Positions 7,471-15,661 of a DNA stretch of 36,611 nt are shown piece after piece. Numbering within the stretch: position 1 is the stretch's first letter; every line of letters starts with the position of its first letter. The DNA is from Stutzerimonas stutzeri (GTDB taxonomy: Bacteria > Pseudomonadota > Gammaproteobacteria > Pseudomonadales > Pseudomonadaceae): positions 1 to 36,611 of the forward strand of contig NZ_JXXD01000041.1 in NCBI RefSeq assembly GCF_000935215.1, given 5' to 3'. A program made the translations under genes and the position numbers. A model generated the notes under the pieces. That model worked only from the letters and a program-made list of their open reading frames with translations, had not been told where the DNA came from and ran no database searches.

Positions 7471-8091
7471 ATGTCCGGCGCCCTGCTCGCCTTCGCGATC
7501 ACTTCCGTTGCACGCCTGCTGACCGGTACGCGCAGCCTCTGGATCGGCTGCGCGCCGCTCAACCGGCAACGCATCTATTTCGCCAACCACAGCAGCCACG
7601 GTGATTTCGTGCTGCTCTGGGCATCGCTACCGCCTGACCTGCGGCGCAGGACTCGGCCCGTCGCCGGCGCCGATTACTGGCAGAGCAGCGCGCTGCGCCG
7701 CTTCGTCATCCATCGCCTGTTCAACGGTGTGCTGGTGGATCGCGAGCGCAGCGGCCCGGAGTCGAATCCGCTGCAACCGATGCTCGACGCCCTGGCCGGC
7801 GGCGATTCACTGATCCTCTTCCCCGAGGGCACGCGCAATCTGGAAGAAGGCCTGCTGCCGTTCAAGAGCGGGCTGTATCGCCTGGGCCTGGCGTGTCCGG
7901 ACGTGGAGCTGGTGCCGGTGTGGATCGCCAACCTCAATCGCGTGATGCCCAAGGGCCGCAGCCTGCCGCTGCCCCTGCTGTGCAGCGTCAGCTTCGGTGC
8001 GCCAATGAGTATCGAAAAGGACGAGGACAAGGACGCGTTTCTGCAGCGCGCTCGCCTGGCTTTGCTAGAACTGGCCCCGAAGGAAGACTGA
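7471..8091 (+). CDS. Lysophospholipid/1-acylglycerol-phosphate acyltransferase, PlsC-like
   Basis: Transfers a fatty acyl chain to a lysophospholipid or lysophosphatidic acid at the inner membrane. The 206-residue protein has the catalytic HX4D motif (NHSSHGDF, about residues 37-42), the FPEGTR phosphate-binding motif around residue 117, and a hydrophobic N-terminus for membrane attachment. It is shorter than E. coli PlsC (245 residues), typical of the accessory acyltransferases in such cassettes. GAGGAA lies before the ATG. One base separates its stop from the next ATG, so the two genes are translationally coupled. Its position between a phosphatidyltransferase and a CdsA-like enzyme implies a dedicated lipid pathway. 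Confidence 0.9.
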   Translation: MSGALLAFAITSVARLLTGTRSLWIGCAPLNRQRIYFANHSSHGDFVLLWASLPPDLRRRTRPVAGADYWQSSALRRFVIHRLFNGVLVDRERSGPESNPLQPMLDALAGGDSLILFPEGTRNLEEGLLPFKSGLYRLGLACPDVELVPVWIANLNRVMPKGRSLPLPLLCSVSFGAPMSIEKDEDKDAFLQRARLALLELAPKED

Positions 8092-8092
8092 C

Positions 8093-9022
8093 ATGGAACG
8101 CAATACCCTGCTGCTGTTCGCCGGTATCGGCGCCCTGCTCGCCCTGGCCTCGTTGATCGGCTTCGTCCTCAAGCGTCGCAGCGGCGGCGAAAGTCCGGTG
8201 ATCGACAACCTCAACGCCCGCATCAATGCCTGGTGGGTGATGGTTGCGCTGATTGGCATCGCCTTCTGGCTCGGCCACACCGCCGTGGTGATCCTCTTCT
8301 ACCTGGTGTCGTTCTTCGCATTGCGCGAATTCATGACGCTGACGCCGATACGCAGCAGCGACTATCCGGCCTTGGTCGCGGCGTTCTACCTGGTGCTGCC
8401 GCTGCAGTATCTGCTGGTGGCGGTCGGCTGGTACGGCCTGTTCGCCATCTTCATTCCGGTCTACGTGTTCCTGTTGCTGCCGATCCTGGCGTCGCTGGGT
8501 GGCGACACCACGCGCTTTCTCGAACGTGCCTCGAAGGTGCAATGGGGCCTGATGATCGCAGTCTTCTGCGTCTCCCACGTCCCTGCCCTGCTCACCCTGG
8601 AAATTGCCGGCTACGAAGGTCGCAACCTGCTGCTGATCGCCTGGCTGATCATCGTCGTGCAGCTCTCCGACGTGTTGCAGTACGTCTGCGGCAAGCTGTC
8701 CGGCAAGCGCAAGATCGCGCCGCGTCTGTCGCCGTCCAAGACCGTCGAAGGCTTCGTCGGCGGGATCTTCCTCGCGACACTGATCGGCGCGGCGCTGTTC
8801 TGGATCACCCCGTTCGCCTGGTGGCAGGCGGCGCTGATGGCGCTGCTGCTGAACCTGCTGGGCTTCTTCGGCGGCCTGGTGATGTCGGCGATCAAACGCG
8901 ACCGTGGCGTCAAGGACTGGGGGCACATGATCGAGGGCCACGGCGGCATGCTCGACCGGCTCGATTCGGTCTGCTTCGCCGCGCCGATCTTCTTCCACCT
9001 GGTGCGCTACGGCTGGACCTGA
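8093..9022 (+). CDS. ynbB: Phosphatidate cytidylyltransferase, CdsA family (YnbB-like)
   Basis: CdsA-family enzymes make CDP-diacylglycerol from phosphatidic acid and CTP in the inner membrane. The 309-residue protein has seven to eight hydrophobic segments and the family signature: RLSPSKTVEGFVGGI around residue 215 and the C-terminal IKRDRGVKDWGHMIEGHGG followed by MLDRLDSV. Together with the upstream phosphatidyltransferase and acyltransferase it would make a self-contained route from acylated precursor to CDP-lipid to product. E. coli YnbA and YnbB are encoded together in the same way. The housekeeping cdsA is expected elsewhere, so this is probably a paralogue with a specialised lipid. 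Confidence 0.9.
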   Translation: MERNTLLLFAGIGALLALASLIGFVLKRRSGGESPVIDNLNARINAWWVMVALIGIAFWLGHTAVVILFYLVSFFALREFMTLTPIRSSDYPALVAAFYLVLPLQYLLVAVGWYGLFAIFIPVYVFLLLPILASLGGDTTRFLERASKVQWGLMIAVFCVSHVPALLTLEIAGYEGRNLLLIAWLIIVVQLSDVLQYVCGKLSGKRKIAPRLSPSKTVEGFVGGIFLATLIGAALFWITPFAWWQAALMALLLNLLGFFGGLVMSAIKRDRGVKDWGHMIEGHGGMLDRLDSVCFAAPIFFHLVRYGWT

Positions 9023-9028
9023 CCAGCC

Positions 9029-9044
9029 TGGCACTTGCGCTGCC
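9029..9044 (+). promoter_or_regulatory. Possible sigma54-type promoter upstream of ppnN
   Basis: CTGGCAC, five bases, then CTGCC gives the GG-N10-GC spacing of sigma54 promoters, with one mismatch in the -12 TTGC. It lies just after the ynbB-like stop, about 180 bases before ppnN. No enhancer repeat is obvious, so chance is a real alternative. Confidence 0.25.
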
Positions 9045-9224
9045 CGGCGAACCGCCGATCGCCCCGAGGGTCGAACCTGCCACGGCTCTCGGAGCGATTT
9101 GCCTCTCGCCTACCGAACGGATCGCCCACCGCCGCTGCGCCACCGCGTTAAGATGGCGGCACGCAGCCGCCGTTTCGGTGCACCAGCTCCGCGATGGTGT
9201 CGCCATCGAATTCAGGAATCATCA

Positions 9225-10598
9225 ATGACCCAACGCAACGTAATCAACGCCTCGGTTACCCCCAAAGGCAGCCTGGAAACCCTGTCGCAACGCGAAGTAC
9301 AGCAACTGAGCGAAGTCGGTTCCGGCAGCACGCACAAGCTGTTCCGCCAGTGTGCCCTGGCAATCCTCAACACCGGCACGCGCATCGATAACGCCAAGAC
9401 CATCCTCGAAGCCTATGAGGACTTCGAGGTGCGCATCCTGCAGCAGGATCGCGGTGTACGCCTCGAGTTGTTCAACGCACCGGCCGATGCCTTCGTCGAT
9501 GGCGAGATGATCGCCAGCACCCGCGAGATGCTCTTCAGCGCGCTGCGCGACATCGTCTATACCGAGAGCGAACTGAGCAGCGCGCGCATCGATCTGAGCA
9601 CTTCCCAGGGCATTACCGACTACGTCTTTCATCTGCTGCGCAACGCCCGCACGCTGCGCCCGGGCATCGAGCCGAACATGGTGGTGTGCTGGGGTGGCCA
9701 CTCGATCAGCACCGAAGAGTACAAGTACAGCAAGCGCGTCGGCCATGAGCTGGGCCTGCGCAGCCTGGATGTCTGCACCGGCTGCGGCCCGGGCGTGATG
9801 AAGGGGCCGATGAAGGGCGCCACCATTGCCCACGCCAAGCAGCGCCGCGTTGGCAGCCGCTATCTGGGGCTGACCGAGCCGGGCATCATCGCCGCCGAGG
9901 CGCCGAACCCGATCGTCAACGAGCTGGTGATCCTGCCGGACATCGAGAAACGTCTGGAAGCCTTCGTCCGCGTCGGTCACGGCATCATCATCTTCCCCGG
10001 CGGCGTCGGCACGGCCGAGGAGTTCCTCTACCTGCTCGGCATCCTGCTGCACCCGGCCAATCGTGAAGTGCCCTTCCCGGTCATTCTCACTGGACCTAGC
10101 GATGCGGCGGACTATCTGCAGCAGCTGCACGATTTCGTCGGCGCAACCCTTGGCGAGGAAGCCCAGAAGCGCTACCAGATCGTCTTCAACGACCCTACCG
10201 AAGTGGCCCGGCAGATGACCGAGGGCCTGCGCGAAGTACGACGGTTCCGCCGCGAGCGCAACGATGCCTTCCACTTCAACTGGCTGCTGAAGATCGAGGA
10301 AGGTTTCCAGCGACCCTTCGATCCGACCCACGAGGCCATGGCCAGCCTGCCGCTGCGCCGCGACCTGCCGCCCCACGAGCTGGCCGCCAACCTGCGCCGC
10401 GCGTTTTCCGGCATCGTCGCCGGCAACGTCAAGGACAAGGGTATCCGCCGCATCGAGCAATACGGCCGTTACGAGATCCACGGCGACACGGCGATCATGC
10501 AACCGCTGGACAAGCTGCTGCAGGCCTTCGTCGAGCAGCACCGCATGAAGCTGCCCGGCGGCGTGCCCTACACGCCGTGCTACCGCGTGGTCAGCTGA
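9225..10598 (+). CDS. ppnN: Pyrimidine/purine nucleotide 5'-monophosphate nucleosidase PpnN
   Basis: PpnN (formerly YgdH) cleaves nucleoside monophosphates to base and ribose 5-phosphate; in E. coli it is activated by (p)ppGpp and tunes purine salvage under stress. The 457-residue length fits the roughly 454 of E. coli. The central LOG-type Rossmann domain shows WGGHSISTEEYKYSKRVG, TGCGPGVMKGPMKGA and the PGGVGTAEEFLYLLG motif near residue 258 that binds the sugar phosphate. An N-terminal extension and a C-terminal domain flank it as in PpnN, so it is not a short LOG-type cytokinin enzyme. The start at 9225 follows AGGAA and gives MTQRNVINASVTPKG; a 42-residue extension is rejected. An intrinsic terminator follows. 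Confidence 0.93.
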   Translation: MTQRNVINASVTPKGSLETLSQREVQQLSEVGSGSTHKLFRQCALAILNTGTRIDNAKTILEAYEDFEVRILQQDRGVRLELFNAPADAFVDGEMIASTREMLFSALRDIVYTESELSSARIDLSTSQGITDYVFHLLRNARTLRPGIEPNMVVCWGGHSISTEEYKYSKRVGHELGLRSLDVCTGCGPGVMKGPMKGATIAHAKQRRVGSRYLGLTEPGIIAAEAPNPIVNELVILPDIEKRLEAFVRVGHGIIIFPGGVGTAEEFLYLLGILLHPANREVPFPVILTGPSDAADYLQQLHDFVGATLGEEAQKRYQIVFNDPTEVARQMTEGLREVRRFRRERNDAFHFNWLLKIEEGFQRPFDPTHEAMASLPLRRDLPPHELAANLRRAFSGIVAGNVKDKGIRRIEQYGRYEIHGDTAIMQPLDKLLQAFVEQHRMKLPGGVPYTPCYRVVS

Positions 10599-10608
10599 AG
10601 CTGCCGAA

Positions 10609-10638
10609 AGGCCGGGCGGCAACCGCCCGGCCTTTTTT
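10609..10638 (+). terminator. Intrinsic terminator of ppnN
   Basis: An 11-bp perfect GC-rich stem (10609-10619/10623-10633) with a CAA loop and six T residues (10633-10638). It sits between convergent ppnN and the EamA gene, whose stop codon overlaps its T-run. Confidence 0.95.
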
Positions 10639-11513
10639 CATCCGCGATGCGGCTGCGGTGCGGCCCTGAACACCAGCGCCAACCCCAGCAGAATGGCCCC
10701 CATTCCCAGCAAGCCGGTGCGCGACAGCTGATTGCCGAGGAACAGGTAATCCATCCCCACGGTCACCACCGGCACCAGGTAGAACAGACTGGTGACGTTC
10801 ACCAGATTGCCGGTCTGGATCATGCGGTACAGCAGCAGCTGCGCCGCCACCGAGATCACCAGACCCAACCACAGCACCGGAATGATGAAGCCCGTCACCG
10901 CTTCCAGGCGGATCGGCTGGAACGGCACGAACGCAAGGCACAGCAGCAGGCTGATCCCGTACTGGGTCGGCAGCACCTCCACCGGGCTCTGGCGAACGCG
11001 CTGCTGCAGGATCGCACCCACTGTCATGCGCAGCAGCGCGCCGAGGGCGAAGAGCATCCCGGCGAGCGAGAAACGTGCCAGCACCAGACTCTGGAATACC
11101 ACCGCGGCCAACCCGGCCAGTGCCACCAGTAATCCCAGCAGACGCAGCGGCGAGAAGCGTCGTTCGAGGAGCAACAGGGTGAGAATCGGCTGCACGCCAA
11201 GCAGCGTCGCGATCACACCCGGCGTCACGCCATGGGCCATGGCCTGGAAATAGCAGATCGAATAACAGCCGATCATCAGCAGCCCGGTCGCCGCCGTCTG
11301 CCAAGCAGCGCCAAGCGCTGGCCGCCAGCGCCTACGGTAGAGGCCGATCAACAGAACGATACCCAGCGCCAGCGCGAAGCGCACGATCAGAAGGGCAAAC
11401 GGGGTGCCGTGGTCCAGCCCCCAGCGGGTGAAGATGGCCGCACTGCCCCACAGCAATACGAACACAGTCATGACGCCATAGGACGTCCACAACGATTTGT
11501 TGAAAGTCATCAT
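10638..11513 (-). CDS. EamA-family drug/metabolite transporter
   Basis: An inner-membrane carrier of the DMT superfamily. The 291-residue protein has ten hydrophobic segments as two EamA repeats (about residues 10-140 and 155-285), with family text such as VLLWGSAAIFTRWGL in segment 1 and GVIATLLGVQPILTLLLLERRFSP closing the first repeat. A Pro/Arg-rich tail follows. The substrate cannot be read from sequence; DMT carriers export amino acids, metabolites or drugs. It is a single-gene unit convergent with ppnN, with about 360 bases of leader DNA upstream. Two adjacent ATG codons (MMTF) can start it; ribosome binding is weak (AGGT). Confidence 0.88.
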   Translation of the reverse strand: MMTFNKSLWTSYGVMTVFVLLWGSAAIFTRWGLDHGTPFALLIVRFALALGIVLLIGLYRRRWRPALGAAWQTAATGLLMIGCYSICYFQAMAHGVTPGVIATLLGVQPILTLLLLERRFSPLRLLGLLVALAGLAAVVFQSLVLARFSLAGMLFALGALLRMTVGAILQQRVRQSPVEVLPTQYGISLLLCLAFVPFQPIRLEAVTGFIIPVLWLGLVISVAAQLLLYRMIQTGNLVNVTSLFYLVPVVTVGMDYLFLGNQLSRTGLLGMGAILLGLALVFRAAPQPHRG

Positions 11514-11872
11514 TGATTACCTGTCGAAGCGAAACAGGCTCCAGCGAACGCCGAAAGCGTGCGCGCACCGACCCGGAAGGATCGGAAGCGAAAACCGGAG
11601 CTGCGAAATGTGGGCGGATCAGCCCAACGCGACCGCCTGTGGAGGTGGCGGCGCGATTGCCAGATCGGCAACGACAGAGGGAGGTGGGACGATTGCGCAC
11701 AGCCGGGCCGCGCCAAGATCGGCTGGCTTCACGAGAAACTGGCTGTGAGCAATGAAGGACATTGGGTCAAAGGCCGGAAGGGCTGTATGCAGCCCGAAAA
11801 CTAGCAGAGCCAGGCCCGCCGGGTAAAGCGGGCCTGACGAGCGTCACGGCAGGCGAAATCAACGCAAGCCGT
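11514..11872. other. Intergenic stretch between the EamA gene and nrdJb, no gene seen
   Basis: No credible coding frame. The only clear structure is an inverted repeat at 11811-11819/11828-11836 (CAGGCCCGC/GCGGGCCTG, loop of 8), 36 bases past the nrdJb stop. It lacks a T-run on either strand but may still stabilise or end the nrdJ message. The EamA promoter must lie at the left end, but no good hexamer pair was found. Confidence 0.5.
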
Positions 11873-12580
11873 TTAGCCGCACTTGGAATTGCCGCAATTC
11901 AGGCAGGTCGCGCAGCCGTCCATCTGCACCACAGCCTGGGTGTTGCACTTGTTGCACAGCTGCGCGCCGGCCGGAAAGCCCTCGCCCGGCTCGACAGCCA
12001 CCGCACCCTGACTGGCCTCGTAGGCGGCGCGCTTTTCGGCCAGGTACTTGAGCTGGGTTTCGTCCAGTGCATGGCCTTCGAGCATGCCGATGGCGATCAG
12101 ATGGCGCTCCAGCACCGCACCGATCTCGGCCACGATCGACGGCATGTAGACGCCGCCCTTCTTCAGGTAGCCGCCGCGCGGATCGAACACCGCCTTCAGC
12201 TCCTCGACGAGGAAGGTGCAGTCGCCACCCTTGCGGAACACCGCAGACATGATGCGGGTCAGCGCTACGATCCACTGGAAGTGGTCCATGTTCTTCGAAT
12301 TGATGAATATCTCGAACGGCCGGCGCTGCTCGTGCGGGGTGCCGGCGTTGAGCACGATGTCGTTCACGGTGACGTACAGCGCGTGTTCGAACAGCGGCGA
12401 CTTGATCTTGTAGGTCATGCCGATCAGGGTTTCAGGACGCTGCAGGCTCTCGTCCATTTCCACCACGTTAACGGCCTTGCTCGTCTTGTTATCGGTATTG
12501 GTCGCAGCGGCCGCGGGGCGTTCGAGGGCCTCGTCGACGACCTTGAAGCCCTTGATGCGCTGGGTGATCTTTACGGTCAT
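11873..12580 (-). CDS. nrdJb: Class II ribonucleotide reductase, C-terminal fragment NrdJb
   Basis: Second half of the adenosylcobalamin-dependent ribonucleotide reductase, which in Pseudomonas is split into two polypeptides. The 235-residue protein carries the C-terminal part of the reductase fold (HFQWIVALTRIMSAVFRKGGD, LERHLIAIGML) and ends in a four-Cys-plus zinc-ribbon/redox tail: CNKC near residue 208, then CATC, C and KCG at the very end. Such cysteines re-reduce the active site or bind metal. GGAGAA lies upstream of the ATG. It is 61 bases downstream of nrdJa in the same operon. The split is the same as in P. aeruginosa (PA5496/PA5497), so it is a lineage trait rather than a frameshift. 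Confidence 0.93.
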   Translation of the reverse strand: MTVKITQRIKGFKVVDEALERPAAAATNTDNKTSKAVNVVEMDESLQRPETLIGMTYKIKSPLFEHALYVTVNDIVLNAGTPHEQRRPFEIFINSKNMDHFQWIVALTRIMSAVFRKGGDCTFLVEELKAVFDPRGGYLKKGGVYMPSIVAEIGAVLERHLIAIGMLEGHALDETQLKYLAEKRAAYEASQGAVAVEPGEGFPAGAQLCNKCNTQAVVQMDGCATCLNCGNSKCG

Positions 12581-12641
12581 TGTGCAGATTCTCCTGCCGG
12601 GCGCAGCGATGGCCCGGCGCTTATACGATTGGCAGTCCGGT

Positions 12642-14792
12642 TCAGTACTTGCCGTAATAGCCTTCTTTGAGGGCGTCGAACAGGTTGGCGGCGGTGTTCA
12701 CCTCGCCGTCGTACTCGACCTCCTGGTTGCCCTTGAGCTCGACCACGCTGCCGTCCTCCAGAGTGAAGCGGTACAGGGTCTTTTCCAGATCGGCTTCCTT
12801 GACCAGCACGCCCTGGAAGGCTGCAGGATTGAAGCGGAAAGTGGTGCAGCCCTTGAGGCCCTGGCGCCAGGCGTAGCGGTAGATGTCCTTGAACGCCTCG
12901 AATGGATAATCGGTCGGCACGTTGGCGGTCTTGGAGATCGACGAATCGACCCAGCGCTGCGCGGCGGCCTGGATATCCACGTGCTGGGTCGGACTGACGT
13001 CATCGGCGGTGATGAAGTAGTCCGGCAGCTTCTCGCCCGGCTCGTCGGAACCCGGCTTGGCGCGCTCGTTGATCAGCGTGCGATAGGCCAGCAGCTCGTA
13101 GCTGAACACCTCGATCTTCTCCTTGGCCTTGCGGCCCGGACGGATCAGGTTGCGCGAGTAGTGATGGGCGAAGCTCGGCTCGATGCCGTTGGAGGCGTTG
13201 TTGGCCAGGCTCAGGCTGATGGTGCCGGTAGGCGCGATCGAGCTGTGGTGGGTGAAGCGCGCGCCCTGCTCGGCCAGCGCCTCGATCAGCTCGGGCGCGT
13301 ACTCGGCGATCTTCTGCATGTAACGCGAATACTTGGCGTGCAGCACGCGACCGGCGATCTGGTCGCCGACCTTGTAACCGTCCTTGGCCATCTCCGGACG
13401 CTTGCGCAGCATTTCGGCGGTGACTTCGAAGGTCTGGCTCAGCAACGGTGCCGGACCCTTCTCCTTGGACAGCTCCAGCGCCTGCTCCCAGCCGACCAGC
13501 GCCATCTCGCGGGCGACTTCCTCGGTAAACACGCAGGCTTCCGGGCTGCCATAGCGCAGCTTGAGCAGTGTCAGGGTCGAGCCGAGACCGAGGAAACCCA
13601 TACCATGGCGGCGCTTGCTTTCGATCTCGTGGCGCTGCTGCTCCAGCGGCAGGCCGTTGATCTCGACGACGTTATCGAGCATGCGGGTGAAGACACGCAC
13701 CACCTCGCGGTACTTGTCCCAGTCGAAGCGCGCGTCCGCACCGAACGGGTCGATGACGAAGTTGGTCAGGTTGATCGAGCCCAGCAGGCACGAGCCGTAC
13801 GGCGGCAGCGGCTGCTCACCACAGGGGTTGGTCGCACGGATCGCTTCGCACCACCAGTTGTTGTTCAGCTGGTTGACGCGGTCGATGAGGATGAAGCCCG
13901 GCTCGGCGTAGTCATAGGTGGAGACCATGATCATGTCCCACAGATGCCGCGCCTTGACCCGCCCGTAGATCTTGCAGGCCACCAGGCCATCGTCACGCAC
14001 GATGTAGCCGTCATGCACCGGCCATTCGCGCCAGAGCACATGCTCGGCGTCCGCCAGGTCAAGCTCGGCGGCTTCCTTGGCGTGCACCGGGAAGATCAGC
14101 GGCCACTCGCCGTCGACCTCCACCGCCTGCATGAATTCATCGGTGATCAACAGGCTGAGGTTGAACTGGCGCAGTCGGCCGTCTTCGCGCTTGGCGCGGA
14201 TGAACTCGCGCACATCCGGATGGCCGACATCAAAGGTGCCCATTTGCGCGCCGCGGCGGCCGCCGGCCGAACTCACGGTGAAGCACATCTTGTCGAAGAT
14301 ATCCATGAACGACAGCGGGCCGCTGGTGTGCGCACCGGCACCCGAGACGAAGGAGCCGCGCGGACGCAGGGTGCTGAACTCGTAGCCGATGCCGCACCCG
14401 GCCTTGAGCGTCAGACCGGCCTCGTGGACCTTGCCGAGGATGTCATCCATCGAGTCGGTGATCGAACCCGAGACAGTGCAGTTGATGGTCGAGGTAGCCG
14501 GCTTGTAATCCTGCGCGCCGGCGTTGGAGATGATCCGTCCGGCCGGGATGGCGCCGTTGCGCAGCGCCCAGAGGAAACGCTCGTGCCAGTGCTCGCGCTG
14601 CTTGGCCGGCTCGACGTCAGCCAGGGCGCGGGCGACGCGCTGCCAGGTGGCGTCGACGCTGTCATCGATCGGCGTGCCGTCCTTGCTGGTCAGACGGTAT
14701 TTCTGTGCCCAGATATCTTCGGAAGCCGCCTGCAGGGCGATGCTGGAAGTGCTCTTGCTGTCTGCCGCGATGGGCCCGTCCGTCTTCGCCAT
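12642..14792 (-). CDS. nrdJa: Class II (B12-dependent) ribonucleotide reductase, catalytic fragment NrdJa
   Basis: Reduces ribonucleotides to deoxyribonucleotides using adenosylcobalamin, with or without oxygen. The 716-residue fragment holds the ten-stranded barrel and catalytic residues: the thiyl-radical triad N322-P-C324-G-E326, followed by YGSCLLGSINL, and an upstream redox Cys in the NCTVSGSITDSM segment near residue 110. The phosphate-binding APTGTISL segment is present. The start at 14792 (MAKTDGPIAADSK) follows GAGGAT; a 32-residue upstream extension is rejected because it crosses the promoter and ANR/DNR-type site. The fragment stops before the C-terminal domain, which nrdJb supplies. 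It provides dNTPs to DNA synthesis under low oxygen. Confidence 0.95.
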   Translation of the reverse strand: MAKTDGPIAADSKSTSSIALQAASEDIWAQKYRLTSKDGTPIDDSVDATWQRVARALADVEPAKQREHWHERFLWALRNGAIPAGRIISNAGAQDYKPATSTINCTVSGSITDSMDDILGKVHEAGLTLKAGCGIGYEFSTLRPRGSFVSGAGAHTSGPLSFMDIFDKMCFTVSSAGGRRGAQMGTFDVGHPDVREFIRAKREDGRLRQFNLSLLITDEFMQAVEVDGEWPLIFPVHAKEAAELDLADAEHVLWREWPVHDGYIVRDDGLVACKIYGRVKARHLWDMIMVSTYDYAEPGFILIDRVNQLNNNWWCEAIRATNPCGEQPLPPYGSCLLGSINLTNFVIDPFGADARFDWDKYREVVRVFTRMLDNVVEINGLPLEQQRHEIESKRRHGMGFLGLGSTLTLLKLRYGSPEACVFTEEVAREMALVGWEQALELSKEKGPAPLLSQTFEVTAEMLRKRPEMAKDGYKVGDQIAGRVLHAKYSRYMQKIAEYAPELIEALAEQGARFTHHSSIAPTGTISLSLANNASNGIEPSFAHHYSRNLIRPGRKAKEKIEVFSYELLAYRTLINERAKPGSDEPGEKLPDYFITADDVSPTQHVDIQAAAQRWVDSSISKTANVPTDYPFEAFKDIYRYAWRQGLKGCTTFRFNPAAFQGVLVKEADLEKTLYRFTLEDGSVVELKGNQEVEYDGEVNTAANLFDALKEGYYGKY

Positions 14793-14836
14793 GCGCTGCG
14801 CATCCTCGTGCCGAAAGTGGGAGAAAAGAAGCTCGC

Positions 14837-14879
14837 ACGATAGGCGAATTCGACAGGCGCCGTACATGATGCATATCAA
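14837..14879 (-). promoter_or_regulatory. ANR/DNR (FNR-type) box and -10 for nrdJa
   Basis: On the minus strand TTGAT-ATGC-ATCAT (14866-14879) matches the TTGAT-N4-ATCAA consensus at 9 of 10 positions. TATCGT (14837-14842) lies about 33 bases from its centre, the spacing of a class II activated promoter with the box near -41.5. This predicts low-oxygen activation of nrdJab, as fits a reductase that needs no oxygen. Confidence 0.65.
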
Positions 14880-14939
14880 ACTAGGCAACGCGAACGACGA
14901 CTGGCTTCAGGCACCGACACCAAGCGTTCGCCAGAAACG

Positions 14940-14963
14940 AAAAAACCCGCCGAGAGGCGGGTT
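14940..14963 (-). terminator. Intrinsic terminator of rpmB-rpmG
   Basis: An 8-bp stem AACCCGCC/GGCGGGTT with a 4-base loop; on the minus strand the T-run (14940-14945) continues from the stem. It sits 21 bases past the rpmG stop. Confidence 0.92.
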
Positions 14964-14984
14964 CTTTCTTCAAGGGCCGATCAA

Positions 14985-15140
14985 TTACTTGATCTTGGCT
15001 TCCTTGTAAATCACGTGCTTGCGTACGACCGGATCGAATTTCTTGATTTCGATCTTGTCGGGGGTGGTGCGCTTGTTCTTGTCGGTGGTGTAGAAGTGGC
15101 CGGTACCGGCGCTGGACACCAAACGGATCAGGTCACGCAT
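14985..15140 (-). CDS. rpmG: 50S ribosomal protein L33
   Basis: A structural protein of the large ribosomal subunit. The 51-residue sequence [20 protein letters not shown], then [21 protein letters not shown], is textbook L33. This copy lacks the CxxC zinc-ribbon pairs, so it is the zinc-independent (C-minus) form. AAGGAGAG precedes the start. It lies 11 bases after rpmB and is followed by a strong terminator, giving the usual rpmB-rpmG operon. Confidence 0.97.
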   Translation of the reverse strand: MRDLIRLVSSAGTGHFYTTDKNKRTTPDKIEIKKFDPVVRKHVIYKEAKIK

Positions 15141-15151
15141 GATTGCTCTCC

Positions 15152-15388
15152 TTAAACCTTTTCGCCGCGGGCGCGCAGCTCGGACAGAACGACGTCAATG
15201 CCGCGCTTGTCGATAATGCGCATGCCTTTGGCACTCAGGCGCAGACGGACGAAGCGGTTCTCCGACTCGACCCAGAAGCGATGATGCTGCAGGTTCGGCA
15301 GGAAACGACGACGGGTTTTGTTCATTGCGTGGGAAACGTTGTTCCCGGTTACCGGACCCTTACCGGTAACTTGACAGACTCTCGACAT
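15152..15388 (-). CDS. rpmB: 50S ribosomal protein L28
   Basis: A structural protein of the large ribosomal subunit. The 78-residue product begins [20 protein letters not shown] and continues [14 protein letters not shown], the L28 signature; length equals that of E. coli. It is the first gene of rpmB-rpmG, behind a near-consensus sigma70 promoter and a leader of about 140 bases with two hairpins. Confidence 0.98.
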   Translation of the reverse strand: MSRVCQVTGKGPVTGNNVSHAMNKTRRRFLPNLQHHRFWVESENRFVRLRLSAKGMRIIDKRGIDVVLSELRARGEKV

Positions 15389-15413
15389 GCCTCAGCCCTC
15401 TAAAACCACATGC

Positions 15414-15477
15414 CCAACCCGGCATGGGTTGGCCGCTTGAATTCACTTGTCAGTTCGGCGCTCAGCGCCACGTTTCA
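15414..15477 (-). promoter_or_regulatory. Structured leader of rpmB
   Basis: Two small hairpins lie in the leader: a 7-bp perfect stem CCAACCC/GGGTTGG (15414-15420/15426-15432), 26 bases before the start codon, and a 5-bp GGCGC/GCGCC stem just upstream of it. They could be part of a ribosomal-protein autoregulatory leader; no known family is recognised. Confidence 0.3.
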
Positions 15478-15537
15478 TGGGGGTCTTACCGGCCACGTTG
15501 CGAACGAAGATACCGGGCCCCTAGAAAAGAGCGCTGC

Positions 15538-15566
15538 TTTATATCAGAAACCCCCTAGAGCAACAA
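15538..15566 (-). promoter_or_regulatory. Sigma70 promoter of rpmB-rpmG
   Basis: On the minus strand TTGTTG (15561-15566), 17 bases, then TATAAA (15538-15543). A GC-rich stretch follows soon after the predicted start, reminiscent of promoters under stringent control. The leader would be about 140 bases. Confidence 0.75.
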
Positions 15567-15661
15567 GCGCGGATTGAAATTTCCGCCCGACTGCCGTGCC
15601 TTCGAGAGTTGTTGCTCGATGCCGACCGGGGCCTGAGCACTGCAGCCCGTTCGTCAGCTCA

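Noticed and set aside
11873..12641. nrdJb as a frameshifted remnant of nrdJa
   Set aside because: It has its own ribosome site and an intact zinc-ribbon tail, and the same split is known in P. aeruginosa.
12417..14843. Long plus-strand open frame opposite nrdJa (808 codons)
   Set aside because: Antisense shadow of nrdJa. No ribosome site or recognisable domain, and rich in Leu/His/Arg/Val as such shadows are.
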